A DNA stretch of 64,000 nt from Bacillus sp. S3 (GTDB lineage: Bacteria; Bacillota; Bacilli; Bacillales; Cytobacillaceae): contig NZ_CP039727.1 in assembly GCF_005154805.1 (NCBI RefSeq), positions 2,167,501 to 2,231,500 on the forward strand. Direction: 5' to 3'. The notes below the pieces were generated by a model that saw nothing but the letters and a program-made list of their open reading frames with translations, made no database searches and was not told the origin of the DNA. The translations under genes were made by a program, and so were the position numbers. The number at the start of each line of letters is the position of its first letter. The stretch's first letter is position 1. Shown piece by piece: positions 36,070 to 45,210 of this stretch.

Positions 36070-38410
36070 TTCCAAGCTCCTTCCGTGTCCTCCATATTAA
36101 TTCCGGTAACAGCGGCAAACGGTTTAAATCTACCTGTGCAGCAGTAGAGAGACTATTTGCCAGTGCCCCTGCCATGCCAATCACACCATATTCACCAATG
36201 CCCCTTGCACCGTATGGTCCGTCAGCTGCAGGTGATTCTATAAAGTCTACCAAATATTCTATTGGCTGTTCTCCAAACCTCATCATCTGATAGGTTCTTA
36301 ATTGGGGATTGAGGACTCTAGCCTCCTTATCAAAAATAAACGATTCCCTGCTTGCAAAGCTCAGTCCAAGATACATGCCGCCCCGCATTTGCTGGGTGGC
36401 GGTTGCCGGGTTAATGATGGTACCGCCGTCAAGAACTGTTATGGCTTTTAAAATTTTGTACGTAAAATCATGAGTGTCATATTCTATTTCGACTGCTTGG
36501 GTTCCGACAGACCACCATGGCCCGGGCTTTCCAAATCCTGTTTCTTTGTCCATCGGGGTTAAATGGCGCTGAATATATTTTCCGTGTCCGACAACTTGTC
36601 CTTCTACAGCATGGCCATTTGGGTATTTATAGCCTAAGGCAATGTCTTCAATTTTTATGCCATATTCAGGACTTGGTTTAAGGTAAACACGGCCGCCGCC
36701 AACCTCTAAATCCTCCATCGAACACTGCAGTGCGATGGAAGCCGTTCGCTTTAGTTGCGAAATAGCATCATCGGCTGCCGCCATCACCGCTCTCCCTGCC
36801 AAGTACGTGGTACTGCTGGCAACCGTCCGCCATTGGTGTGGGTCGTATTGGGTATTTATCTCCATTGTGACATGGATTTTTTTAATATCCATTTTTAACC
36901 TTTCTGCAACTAGTTGGGCTAAAATGGTTTTCGTTCCTTGACCTAACTCAATTGCCGCACAGTTCAAATTTATACTGCCATCTGCCTCAAATTTAAGAAC
37001 GGCGCCAGATTGTGCATTAGTAGATGTGGTTGATGTTTTCCAAAACGTACTTATTCCCTTGGCTTTAATTTTATTTCTCGAGACTTCAATCCGCTGTCCT
37101 TCGTCCCACTGGATTAGCTCTTTGGCGCGTTCGATGCATTTCTCCACATCACCGATGTTATTTGTGTTTAAGACTGTCTGCGTCGGTGAGGTGTTTCCCG
37201 GTTTAATCGCATTTATTTTTCGCAGTTCAATTGGATCCATGTTTAATTTTTGAGCTAGTTGATCCATGGTTCGCTCGACCGCAAAGGTGAGTTCCGGGTG
37301 CGCATATCCCCGGAAAGAGGTAGCAAAAGGGTGATTGGTATACATGCAATAAGAATCACACCAAACATTTGGAATATCATAAGGACCTGTACAATCAATG
37401 GCCATCGCCCTTGTAATACCGGCAGCTTGATCCGTGTAGGCCCCGGAATCAATCAGGAAAGTATATTGACCAGCTATAAGCCTCCCATTTGCATCTGTGC
37501 CAAGAGAAATGGTGGCATCAAGTCCAATGTGGCAAGGCGCTGTGATCAAATCCTCTTCCCGATCATATTCCAATTTCACCATTTTTCCACCGACTGCTTT
37601 TGATGCTAAATAGGCAAGCGGTTCTAACTGAACCGTTCCTTTCCCTCCAAACGCACCGCCAATTAACGGTACATGAACGATGATATTTCCCACATCGATA
37701 TTAAAAAATTGATTCAACACCTTTTTTATTGTAAAGGGGGACTGCGTGTTGGAATGAACAACCACCTTGCCAGCAGGGTTTATCTCAACTCTGGTACTGC
37801 GGGTCTCCAGTGCTGCGTGATCGGATAAATTAAAAGAATAGGAAGCTTTTATTTTGGTATCACAATGTTCCCATGTCTTAATGAAATCCCCTTTGCGAAT
37901 TTTAATATGACTGCCAATATTCGTTCCCTGGACAGGATAGACATTGCTAATAATTTTCATATACTGACCGGAATTTTCGTGGACTAATGGCGCTCCGGTT
38001 TTAAATGCTTCCTGAACAGAACGAACAATAGGCAAGGGTTCATAATCGACCTTTACCAGCTGTACAGCCTTTTTTGCCTGGTGTTCATGGTCTGCGACAA
38101 CAATGGCAAGGGGCTCACCGTAATAACGTACTTTTTCAAATGCCAATGGGGGACGGTCTGCAAGAATGGGACCGATATGAAACGGGAACATTTCTCCGGT
38201 AACAATAGCGCGAACCCCCGGCACCTTCCATGCTTCAGTCACATTAATCCCGTTAATTTTTGCGTGGGCATGTGTGCTTGTCACCAATTTTGCATGAACT
38301 AAGCCAGGAATAGAAAAATCTCCAATGTATCTGATTGCCCCAGATGCTTTTTCGACTGCATCCAGTCTTTGTTCCGGCTTTCCAACTGATTTCCATAGGT
38401 TGTCTAGCAT
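36056..38410 (-). CDS. Molybdopterin-binding subunit of a xanthine dehydrogenase-family hydroxylase (set 2)
   Basis: 784 residues, ATG 38410 behind AGGAGG. It is clearly paralogous to the set 1 large subunit along its whole length (for example DRPPLAFEKVRYYGEPLA against DRPPLAVDKVRYHGEPVA). It has the same cofactor loop IGGAFGGKG (about 250) and catalytic Glu in ARGIGEYG (about 735). Differences around substrate-facing segments suggest a different substrate. This operon has no XdhC of its own. Confidence 0.93.
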   Translation of the reverse strand: MLDNLWKSVGKPEQRLDAVEKASGAIRYIGDFSIPGLVHAKLVTSTHAHAKINGINVTEAWKVPGVRAIVTGEMFPFHIGPILADRPPLAFEKVRYYGEPLAIVVADHEHQAKKAVQLVKVDYEPLPIVRSVQEAFKTGAPLVHENSGQYMKIISNVYPVQGTNIGSHIKIRKGDFIKTWEHCDTKIKASYSFNLSDHAALETRSTRVEINPAGKVVVHSNTQSPFTIKKVLNQFFNIDVGNIIVHVPLIGGAFGGKGTVQLEPLAYLASKAVGGKMVKLEYDREEDLITAPCHIGLDATISLGTDANGRLIAGQYTFLIDSGAYTDQAAGITRAMAIDCTGPYDIPNVWCDSYCMYTNHPFATSFRGYAHPELTFAVERTMDQLAQKLNMDPIELRKINAIKPGNTSPTQTVLNTNNIGDVEKCIERAKELIQWDEGQRIEVSRNKIKAKGISTFWKTSTTSTNAQSGAVLKFEADGSINLNCAAIELGQGTKTILAQLVAERLKMDIKKIHVTMEINTQYDPHQWRTVASSTTYLAGRAVMAAADDAISQLKRTASIALQCSMEDLEVGGGRVYLKPSPEYGIKIEDIALGYKYPNGHAVEGQVVGHGKYIQRHLTPMDKETGFGKPGPWWSVGTQAVEIEYDTHDFTYKILKAITVLDGGTIINPATATQQMRGGMYLGLSFASRESFIFDKEARVLNPQLRTYQMMRFGEQPIEYLVDFIESPAADGPYGARGIGEYGVIGMAGALANSLSTAAQVDLNRLPLLPELIWRTRKELGNDPV

Positions 38411-38654
38411 AATCCGAAATCCTCCTAACTATTGTTTAGTCCCAGTATGTATCTTTTATTTCAGTACGTTGTTTTACTTACCAAATAGTATTTTTCCCTT
38501 TCGAATGTAAAATTTATACAGAAGTTATGATAGAAGTGTTGTTATGTAAAATAAGAATATTATAAATTTTTCCCATATTTATATTTTTCATTTATAATGG
38601 ATAGGGATGTTATTGGTTGCATCCTTAGAAAATAGAATATTAGGGGGTCTACAT

Positions 38655-40199
38655 ATGGAACAGAAAGTAGCTGATCCAACATTTCAGAAAGCATTAGAGG
38701 ACTTTAAAGCGTTAGATGAAAAAATTACTCATTTTTCAAGTATTATTGGGTTAGCGGATTGGGATCAAAAGGTTATGGCCCCGAAGAAAGGCAGAAGTGT
38801 TTTCGCTAAAGCAACTGGGACGTTACGCACCGAAGTATTCAAGCTGTCAGTATCTACAGAAATGGGTAAAATATTGGAAACGCTTACTTCTGAAGGGGTT
38901 AGGGCAAAATTAGATGAAGTGACGAAGGCAAGGGTAAGGGAGTACCATGATTATTACCGGAAATCAAAAAGTATTCCGGCAGACCTTTTTCAGGAATACA
39001 GTATCCTTACCGCGCAAGCGAATGATGCCTGGGAAGAGGCAAGGGAAACCAATGACTTTGCCCGTTACCTGCCTTCTTTAGAGAAAATTATTGAATTCAA
39101 ACGAAAATTTGCTGAAATTTATGGCTATGAAGAGCATCCATATGATGCATTGCTTGATGAATTTGAGCCGGGATTAACAGTGAAAATCCTAGATCCGTTA
39201 TTTGCTAAACTAAGAGAATCCAGTGTAAATTTATTGGAACGAATTAAGAAACACGGCAAGCCAACAATGGCAAATGTGTTTGAACAATCATTTGACATTG
39301 ACAAACAAAAGGAATTTAATCGCTTTATTCTGCCAATCATTGGCTTTGATCTAGAAGCAGGTCGCCTGGATGAAACCGTTCATCCATTTGCCCAAACAGT
39401 GAACATTGGAGATGTTCGCTTAACGACCAGATATTTAGAAAAAAATGTTCGTTCGGCTCTATTTGGCACCATTCATGAAGCGGGACATGGTATTTATGAG
39501 CAGCAAGTGAATCCGGCGTTTGAAGAATCAGTTCTTCAGAGCGGTACTTCATTTGGAATCCATGAATCCCAATCGCGGTTTTTAGAAAACATGGTTGGCC
39601 GGAGTAAGGAGTTCTGGAAGTTCTTTTTCCCTAAGCTTCAAGAATATTTCCCGGCACAATTATCCCATATGTCCGTTGAGGAGTTTTATCGCGCGGTAAA
39701 TACAGTAGAGCCATCGTTTATTCGTGTTGAGGCAGACGAATTAACTTACAACCTGCACATCATGCTTCGATATGAAATTGAAAAAGCCTTAATCGGCGGT
39801 GAGATTGAGGCAAAAGATTTACCGGCGATTTGGAACCAGAAAATGCAGGACTATCTTGGAGTTACACCAAGTACAGATACAGAAGGGGTGCTTCAAGATG
39901 TACACTGGTCCTTTGGCGGCATCGGTTATTTTCCGTCTTATTCATTAGGAAATCTATATGCAGCCCAAATTCTTCGCACCATTCAACAGGAACTGCCTGA
40001 TTTCTATCATCACATTGAAAATGGTCAGTTTAATCTGATTCAAACATGGTTAAAGGATAAGATCCATCAATATGGAAAGCTTTATACACCGAACGAATTA
40101 ATTGTTAAGGTAACGGGTGAAGAATTAAACGCGGATTATCTGGTCGAGTACCTTGAGAAGAAATATTCCGAGGTATATGAATTAAATCTGTCAAACTAA
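38655..40199 (+). CDS. M32-family metallocarboxypeptidase
   Basis: 514 residues from ATG 38655 (AGGGGG upstream; the longer frame from 38607 lacks a site). Zinc motif HEAGH in FGTIHEAGHGIYEQQ (about residue 274), with the downstream Glu in GIHESQSRFLENMVGRS. These are the signatures of the M32 carboxypeptidase Taq / B. subtilis YpwA family. Cytoplasmic, dimeric, removes C-terminal residues. A TATAAT at 38593-38598 is a likely -10 box. Confidence 0.93.
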   Translation: MEQKVADPTFQKALEDFKALDEKITHFSSIIGLADWDQKVMAPKKGRSVFAKATGTLRTEVFKLSVSTEMGKILETLTSEGVRAKLDEVTKARVREYHDYYRKSKSIPADLFQEYSILTAQANDAWEEARETNDFARYLPSLEKIIEFKRKFAEIYGYEEHPYDALLDEFEPGLTVKILDPLFAKLRESSVNLLERIKKHGKPTMANVFEQSFDIDKQKEFNRFILPIIGFDLEAGRLDETVHPFAQTVNIGDVRLTTRYLEKNVRSALFGTIHEAGHGIYEQQVNPAFEESVLQSGTSFGIHESQSRFLENMVGRSKEFWKFFFPKLQEYFPAQLSHMSVEEFYRAVNTVEPSFIRVEADELTYNLHIMLRYEIEKALIGGEIEAKDLPAIWNQKMQDYLGVTPSTDTEGVLQDVHWSFGGIGYFPSYSLGNLYAAQILRTIQQELPDFYHHIENGQFNLIQTWLKDKIHQYGKLYTPNELIVKVTGEELNADYLVEYLEKKYSEVYELNLSN

Positions 40200-40201
40200 C
40201 A

Positions 40202-40230
40202 TTGACATCTGATTAAAAGTATAATATAGT
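40202..40230 (+). promoter_or_regulatory. Sigma-A promoter of the terC transcript
   Basis: TTGACA (40202-40207), 17-bp spacer, TATAGT (40225-40230), just upstream of the riboswitch. Confidence 0.8.
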
Positions 40231-40252
40231 ATTAGTAATTAAATATTTCCTT

Positions 40253-40340
40253 TTTAAAGGGGAGTAGCTGCTACAATAAAGTCGTCATTTCGAGAATGGT
40301 ATTCTCCGGCTTTATTGGCAACATGGACGTTGTTAGCAAG
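40253..40340 (+). ncRNA. yybP-ykoY manganese riboswitch
   Basis: Conserved pieces of the motif are in order: AAAGGGGAGTAGCTGCTAC at the 5' side, a variable hairpin (CCGGCTTTATTGG region), and GGCAACATGGACGTTGTTAGCAAG at the 3' side running into a terminator. This class binds Mn2+ and usually turns genes on by preventing termination. It precedes a TerC-family gene, its classic partner. Confidence 0.93.
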
Positions 40341-40369
40341 ACCTTTACTTTACTGTAAAGGTCTTTTTG
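40338..40369 (+). terminator. Riboswitch expression-platform terminator
   Basis: AAGACCTTTAC / GTAAAGGTCTT perfect 11-bp stem plus TTT; its left arm overlaps the end of the riboswitch, giving mutually exclusive folds. Confidence 0.88.
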
Positions 40370-40381
40370 TATGCATTTTTT

Positions 40382-40415
40382 GACCTTTGCTGTGAACAGT
40401 AAGGGCCTTTTTTAT
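40382..40415 (+). terminator. Second tandem terminator-like hairpin
   Basis: GACCTTTGCTGT / ACAGTAAGGGCC imperfect stem and a T6 run. It resembles the first terminator in sequence and may be a duplicated back-up stop. Confidence 0.65.
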
Positions 40416-40468
40416 GGAATTAGGGAGTATTTGTTGAAAAAACTGACATTTAATTGGGGGAATGGTTA

Positions 40469-41251
40469 ATGGATTTTACTCTTTTACTGGAATACGGATG
40501 GGTTTTATTGATTTTAGTAGCGTTGGAAGGTTTGTTGGCAGCGGATAACGCCTTGGTGCTGGCGATTATGGTGAAACATTTACCTGAAGAGGAACGGAAA
40601 AAGGCGTTGTTTTATGGTCTTGCCGGTGCCTTTATCTTCCGTTTTGCCTCATTGTTCGCGATTTCGTTTCTCGTTGATGTATGGCAGGTTCAAGCAATTG
40701 GTGCACTTTATTTATTATTCATGGCGGGTAATCATATTTTCCGTAAGGTTATAAAAGGGAAGGCAGAGGAAAAAGACGAAAAAGAAGGACGTAAAGCTGG
40801 CGGCTTTTGGACGACGGTTTTTAAAGTGGAACTAGCTGATATTGCCTTTGCCGTGGACTCAATCCTTGCTGCCGTTGCAATGGCGGTTGTTCTTCCGGAC
40901 ACGAAGCTTCCGAATATTGGTGGTCTTGATGGCGGTAAATTCTTAGTAATCTTCGCCGGTGGTATTATTGGATTAATTATCATGCGATTTGCGGCAAATC
41001 AGTTTGTGAAACTGCTGGAAAGAAGACCTGGGCTAGAAATTGCTGCCTTTGCAATTGTTGGCTGGGTCGGTGTGAAGCTTGCTGTTTATACCCTTTCACA
41101 CCCAGCTCTTGGAATTCTGAGTGAGGAATTTGCTCATTCGACCGAATGGAAGTTTAGTTTTTACCTTGTCCTTGTTGGAATAGCGGCAGGTGGCTGGTTT
41201 TTCTCAAAAGATAAGACAGATAAATCAACGAAAAAAGTAAATGTTTCCTAG
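40469..41251 (+). CDS. TerC-family manganese exporter (YkoY/MeeY-like)
   Basis: 260 residues from ATG 40469. About seven to eight membrane helices with the metal-binding TerC motifs EGLLAADNALVLA near the start and VELADIAFAVDSILAAVA mid-protein. Members downstream of yybP-ykoY riboswitches export Mn2+, supplying secreted metalloenzymes and relieving excess. The track extends to a TTG at 40454, but that codon is inside the GGGGG ribosome binding region. A terminator follows at 41255. Confidence 0.93.
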   Translation: MDFTLLLEYGWVLLILVALEGLLAADNALVLAIMVKHLPEEERKKALFYGLAGAFIFRFASLFAISFLVDVWQVQAIGALYLLFMAGNHIFRKVIKGKAEEKDEKEGRKAGGFWTTVFKVELADIAFAVDSILAAVAMAVVLPDTKLPNIGGLDGGKFLVIFAGGIIGLIIMRFAANQFVKLLERRPGLEIAAFAIVGWVGVKLAVYTLSHPALGILSEEFAHSTEWKFSFYLVLVGIAAGGWFFSKDKTDKSTKKVNVS

Positions 41252-41254
41252 AGG

Positions 41255-41276
41255 ACTCGCCAAATGGCGAGTTTTC
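41255..41276 (+). terminator. Terminator of terC
   Basis: ACTCGCC / GGCGAGT stem, 4-nt loop, then TTTTCC. Confidence 0.8.
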
Positions 41277-41381
41277 CTTTATCCTGTAAGAAAGTGTTAA
41301 ATTTTTTAAATGTCATAGTAATGATGGTAAATGAGATATTAAAGATATGCTTATTCTTTATTTCTGGGAAAGGATGTCAAA

Positions 41382-42053
41382 ATGAATTTAAAATTCCATT
41401 TAATTATTGCCTTCTTCATCAGTTTTATCTCTATTATTGGTTTTGGGTTAGTATCCCTTTTTATTACTGACCAAAAGATTGTTCATTTTGACCGGACCGT
41501 TATTGACCATATTCAAGGAATGGAATCTACTAACCTCACCCTGTTTATGAAATTTTTTACCTTTATTGGTTCTGGTCAGTTTACTGTTATACTCGGCCTT
41601 TTTATATTATTTTTTCTTTATAAGGTCTTGCGCCATCGATCGGAATTAATCTTATTTACTGCTGCTGTTTTGGGTTCTGCCGTATTAAACGGAATTTTGA
41701 AGCATTTCTTTCATAGAATGCGGCCCGATTTTCATCGTTTAATTGAGATTGGCGGCTACAGTTTCCCGAGTGGTCACGCGATGAATGCTTTTACTGTTTA
41801 TTCCATTCTTTCTTTCCTTCTATGGCGTCATATTATCAGCAAATGGGGAAGAGGTGTTTTAATTTTCGGAAGTATCGTGATGATTTTAGCGATTGGGATC
41901 AGCCGAATTTACCTAGGTGTCCATTATCCAAGCGACATTATCGGAGGATATTTTGCCAGCGGCTTTTGGATTACCACCGCAATTTTGTCTTTCCAAATTT
42001 ATAAAGAAAAGCAGTATAATAAGAAACATAAACGTTCAAAAGATGTAGCGTAA
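41382..42053 (+). CDS. PAP2-family membrane phosphatase
   Basis: 223 residues, about six membrane helices. The three phosphatase motifs are complete: KHFFHRMRP, YSFPSGH, and SRIYLGVHYPSD. Substrates in this family include undecaprenyl pyrophosphate, phosphatidic acid and phosphatidylglycerol phosphate. Its place 24 bp before pssA suggests phospholipid or bactoprenol metabolism. ATG follows AAAGGA. Confidence 0.92.
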   Translation: MNLKFHLIIAFFISFISIIGFGLVSLFITDQKIVHFDRTVIDHIQGMESTNLTLFMKFFTFIGSGQFTVILGLFILFFLYKVLRHRSELILFTAAVLGSAVLNGILKHFFHRMRPDFHRLIEIGGYSFPSGHAMNAFTVYSILSFLLWRHIISKWGRGVLIFGSIVMILAIGISRIYLGVHYPSDIIGGYFASGFWITTAILSFQIYKEKQYNKKHKRSKDVA

Positions 42054-42077
42054 TATTTTTTTATTTTAATTTTTGGA

Positions 42078-42779
42078 GTGATACATATTATTAGAAACAG
42101 TATTCCTAACCTTTTTACTCTTGCAAATCTATTTTTTGGCTTTTTATCCGTGATGTATTCGGCGCAGGGGGATTACAAAAACGCGGCTATTCTGATTTTA
42201 ATTGGCATGATGCTCGACAGCATGGATGGCCGTATTGCCAGAATGCTCCGTGTGGAAAGCGAATTGGGGAAAGAATTGGATTCTTTAGCGGATATCGTAA
42301 CCTTTGGGGTCGCCCCTGCGATGATGGCCTATTATTCCTATTTTGCTTCATTTGGAAAAGTCGGGATGGCGGTAGCTGGACTTTTTCCATTATTCGGGGC
42401 CTATCGCTTGGCAAGATTTAATATAAATGCTGTGAAATCTTCATTAAAATATTTTACTGGTGTACCCATTACAGCTGCAGGAGGTTTGTTAACACTTCTA
42501 ACATTGTTTCATGGCAAAATGCCCGATTTCATCTTTGTCATTGCCTTCTTTGCACTTTGCTATTTGATGGTTAGTACGATCAAGATCCCAAGTCTTAAGG
42601 ATATTCCTTTGCCGAAATATGGAATTATCATTACATTATTTTTAGGATATGCCATATACATTGTCTTTAAAAAAGAACAATATCGATTTCCATATTTCAT
42701 ATACGTCGCCATCCCGCTTTATGTCGCCTTTATCGGCTACCAATTGGTTAAAACAAAAAGAAAAAATAATCCTAAGTAA
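42078..42779 (+). CDS. pssA: CDP-diacylglycerol--serine O-phosphatidyltransferase PssA
   Basis: Up to 233 residues. The CDP-alcohol phosphotransferase motif DGRIAR...GKELDSLAD carries the D-G-x2-A-R-x8-G-x3-D-x3-D pattern. About eight membrane helices. It makes phosphatidylserine, precursor of phosphatidylethanolamine. The start is odd: the only canonical candidate, GTG 42078, lies inside the GGAGTGA that should be the ribosome binding site. ATT at 42087 or 42090 lies at normal distance from that site, so a non-canonical ATT start is possible. It is probably co-transcribed with the PAP2 gene. Confidence 0.9.
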   Translation: MIHIIRNSIPNLFTLANLFFGFLSVMYSAQGDYKNAAILILIGMMLDSMDGRIARMLRVESELGKELDSLADIVTFGVAPAMMAYYSYFASFGKVGMAVAGLFPLFGAYRLARFNINAVKSSLKYFTGVPITAAGGLLTLLTLFHGKMPDFIFVIAFFALCYLMVSTIKIPSLKDIPLPKYGIIITLFLGYAIYIVFKKEQYRFPYFIYVAIPLYVAFIGYQLVKTKRKNNPK

Positions 42780-42883
42780 AAAAGGACAAATTGTGACATT
42801 TCTGGTTTTGTCTGTTTAAAACTGTCTATTATTGCATAATCGTGGGATAATATTACGGAATACATATGCAGAGGAGAGGCAAA

Positions 42884-43186
42884 ATGAAGGTTAAACTTAA
42901 TCGAAATGCTGCAAAAGCATTGAAAAAAATGCTGGAACAAGAAGAAGCGCAAGGAAAACTGTTCCGTATTTATGTTACAAGCATTCACGGAGATCATGCA
43001 CACTATGACTTGAAGCTTGATACTCCGACAGATAAAGACGCAGTGGTTACATCTGATAAGGAAATTGACTTTATTATTGAGAAAAATAATGAATATCTTG
43101 AAGATGTCTGGATTCAATTTTTCCATGTCCCAAAAGAGGAATGGCTGATCATTAATCCATCAAAAGGCGGACATCACCATCATTGA
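42884..43186 (+). CDS. HesB/IscA-like small protein without cysteines
   Basis: 100 residues from ATG 42884, behind AGAGGAGAGG. The fold-level pattern of HesB/IscA domains is visible (N-terminal helix RNAAKALKKMLEQ, RIYV strand, DLKLD, then IDFIIEKNN). However, the cluster-binding cysteines are absent; there is no Cys at all. The protein ends GGHHHH, a natural four-His tail, and has HGDHAHYD at the place of the usual GCxG loop. It may be a metal-binding derivative. Followed by a terminator. Confidence 0.75.
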   Translation: MKVKLNRNAAKALKKMLEQEEAQGKLFRIYVTSIHGDHAHYDLKLDTPTDKDAVVTSDKEIDFIIEKNNEYLEDVWIQFFHVPKEEWLIINPSKGGHHHH

Positions 43187-43224
43187 GAAAAGCGCAAATA
43201 TCTCATATCTTTTAAAAGATCATG

Positions 43225-43250
43225 CACTTGCAGCGAGCAAGTGTTTTTTT
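43225..43250 (+). terminator. Terminator
   Basis: CACTTGC / GCAAGTG stem then T7. The AGAAAAGCGCAAA repeat fragment (43187 onward) precedes it. Confidence 0.85.
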
Positions 43251-43338
43251 ATCTTATATATTTTCAAAATACTTGAAATTGTTCACATATTTTTCATATA
43301 ATCCTATTACTGCTATCTTAGAAAAAAGGAGATTACAT

Positions 43339-45057
43339 ATGATTCGGCGTTTCTTTTCTTATTATCGCCCGCATAAAAAGCTGTTCATTTTAGATTTTTC
43401 CAGCGCAGTGGTCGTTGCTGTTCTTGAATTAGCATTTCCGCTTGCTGTTAGCTGGTTTATTGATGATTTACTTCCTGGGGGAGATTGGAAAGCGATTGTC
43501 ACTGTCAGTATTGGACTATTTCTTGTTTACTTATTAAGTACCTTTTTACAATTTATTGTAAATTATTGGGGCCATAAACTCGGGATTAATATTGAAACGG
43601 ATATGCGTCAAGAATTATTCGAGCATGTCCAGAAGCAATCGTTTCGTTTTTTTGACAATACGAAAACCGGCCATATCATGAGTAGAATAACGAATGATCT
43701 CTTTGACCTCGGTGAACTCGCCCACCACGGACCAGAGGATGTCTTTATCGCAATTATGACTTTTATCGGCGCATTTTGGATTATGTTGACAATCAATGTA
43801 AAACTATCGCTTGTCGCTATTATCATTCTGCCATTTTTAATGCTGCTTGTGGTTGTATGTAATTTAAAAATGAACAAGGCGTGGAGTCAAATGTATTCAA
43901 GCATCGCAGACGTAAACGCACGTGTTGAGGATAGCGTCTCAGGAAGCCGTGTGGTTCAATCGTTTACAAATGAAGAGTTTGAGATTGCTAGATTTAAAAA
44001 GAATAATCGAAAATACCGCGGTGCGAAGCTTGGCGGCTATCGTGTGATGTCCTACAGTCTGTCGGGGATCTATATGATGACAAGATTGATTACAATTATT
44101 GTACTTGTTTATGGTGCATTCTTAAGTTTTTCCGGGCAACTGTCATATGGTGAATTAGTTGGATTTATTCTCTATGTCAATGTCCTCTTTAAACCAATCG
44201 ATAAAATCAGCGCGATTATGGAGCTGTATCCAAAAGGTATGGCTGGATTCAAGCGTTTCATAGAGATGATTGACAATGAGCCGGAGGTAAAGGATACAGA
44301 GGATGCGATTGAAGTGGCATCCCTGAAGGGTAATATCGTTTTCAATGAAGTCTCATTTTGTTACGACAGGCATAAATCGGTCTTGGAAAAGATTAATTTG
44401 GATATTCGTTCTGGTGAGACAGTGGCATTTGTCGGGCCATCCGGTGCAGGAAAAACAACGATTTGCTCCTTGATTCCGAGATTTTATGATGTGAATGAGG
44501 GTGCGATAACGATCGATGGACTTGATATCCGGAATATTACGAAAAAATCATTACGTTCACAAATTGGGATTGTGCAGCAGGATGTGTTTTTATTTACCGG
44601 AACACTTCGTGAAAATATCGCTTATGGAAAACAGCATGCAACAGATGAGGAAATTGCGAATGCTGCCAGACGAGCACACCTCGAAAAATTTATTGCATCC
44701 TTGCCGGACGGCTATGATACCCAAATTGGGGAGCGCGGCTTAAAGCTCTCCGGCGGTCAAAAACAGAGGATTGCTATCGCCCGAATGTTCTTAAAGAATC
44801 CACCCATTTTAATCTTAGACGAAGCAACATCCGCTCTTGATACGGAAACGGAGATGGTCATTCAAGAAGCGTTGGCAGAGCTGGCGCAAAACAGAACGAC
44901 ACTGATCATCGCCCATAGGCTGGCGACTATCCGTAATGCTGATCGGATTGTCGTCGTCACAGAGCAAGGAATTGCAGAAGAAGGCCGTCATGATGAATTA
45001 ATCGAACAAGGCGGTATTTTTGCCAACCTTCACCGTGTTCAATTTCAGCAGCAATAA
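43339..45057 (+). CDS. ywjA: ABC exporter, fused permease-ATPase (YwjA-like)
   Basis: 572 residues from ATG 43339 behind AAAAGGAG; the upstream frame from 43222 crosses the terminator. N-terminal six-helix exporter domain (start RRFFSYYRPHKKLFILDF, as in B. subtilis YwjA), then an ATPase: Walker A VGPSGAGKTT, Q-loop QQDVFLF, signature LSGGQKQR, Walker B ILILDEATSALD, His switch IIAHRL. A half-transporter working as a homodimer; the substrate (lipid or drug) is unknown. Confidence 0.92.
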   Translation: MIRRFFSYYRPHKKLFILDFSSAVVVAVLELAFPLAVSWFIDDLLPGGDWKAIVTVSIGLFLVYLLSTFLQFIVNYWGHKLGINIETDMRQELFEHVQKQSFRFFDNTKTGHIMSRITNDLFDLGELAHHGPEDVFIAIMTFIGAFWIMLTINVKLSLVAIIILPFLMLLVVVCNLKMNKAWSQMYSSIADVNARVEDSVSGSRVVQSFTNEEFEIARFKKNNRKYRGAKLGGYRVMSYSLSGIYMMTRLITIIVLVYGAFLSFSGQLSYGELVGFILYVNVLFKPIDKISAIMELYPKGMAGFKRFIEMIDNEPEVKDTEDAIEVASLKGNIVFNEVSFCYDRHKSVLEKINLDIRSGETVAFVGPSGAGKTTICSLIPRFYDVNEGAITIDGLDIRNITKKSLRSQIGIVQQDVFLFTGTLRENIAYGKQHATDEEIANAARRAHLEKFIASLPDGYDTQIGERGLKLSGGQKQRIAIARMFLKNPPILILDEATSALDTETEMVIQEALAELAQNRTTLIIAHRLATIRNADRIVVVTEQGIAEEGRHDELIEQGGIFANLHRVQFQQQ

Positions 45058-45065
45058 TGGTTTTG

Positions 45066-45097
45066 AAAGGATTCTGCCTGGTGCAGGTCCTTTTTTT
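45066..45097 (+). terminator. Terminator of the ABC exporter gene
   Basis: AAAGGATTCTGC / GCAGGTCCTTT stem with one mismatch and T7. Confidence 0.75.
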
Positions 45098-45210
45098 ATT
45101 ACCTATAAAAATATTATGTAAACTGAAATGAAAGTTGATATCTTTGAAAAACGGTATTCAAAAGTGTACGCTATGATAAGTGATCAAGTGAAAGGAGATA
45201 TTTTTTACAT

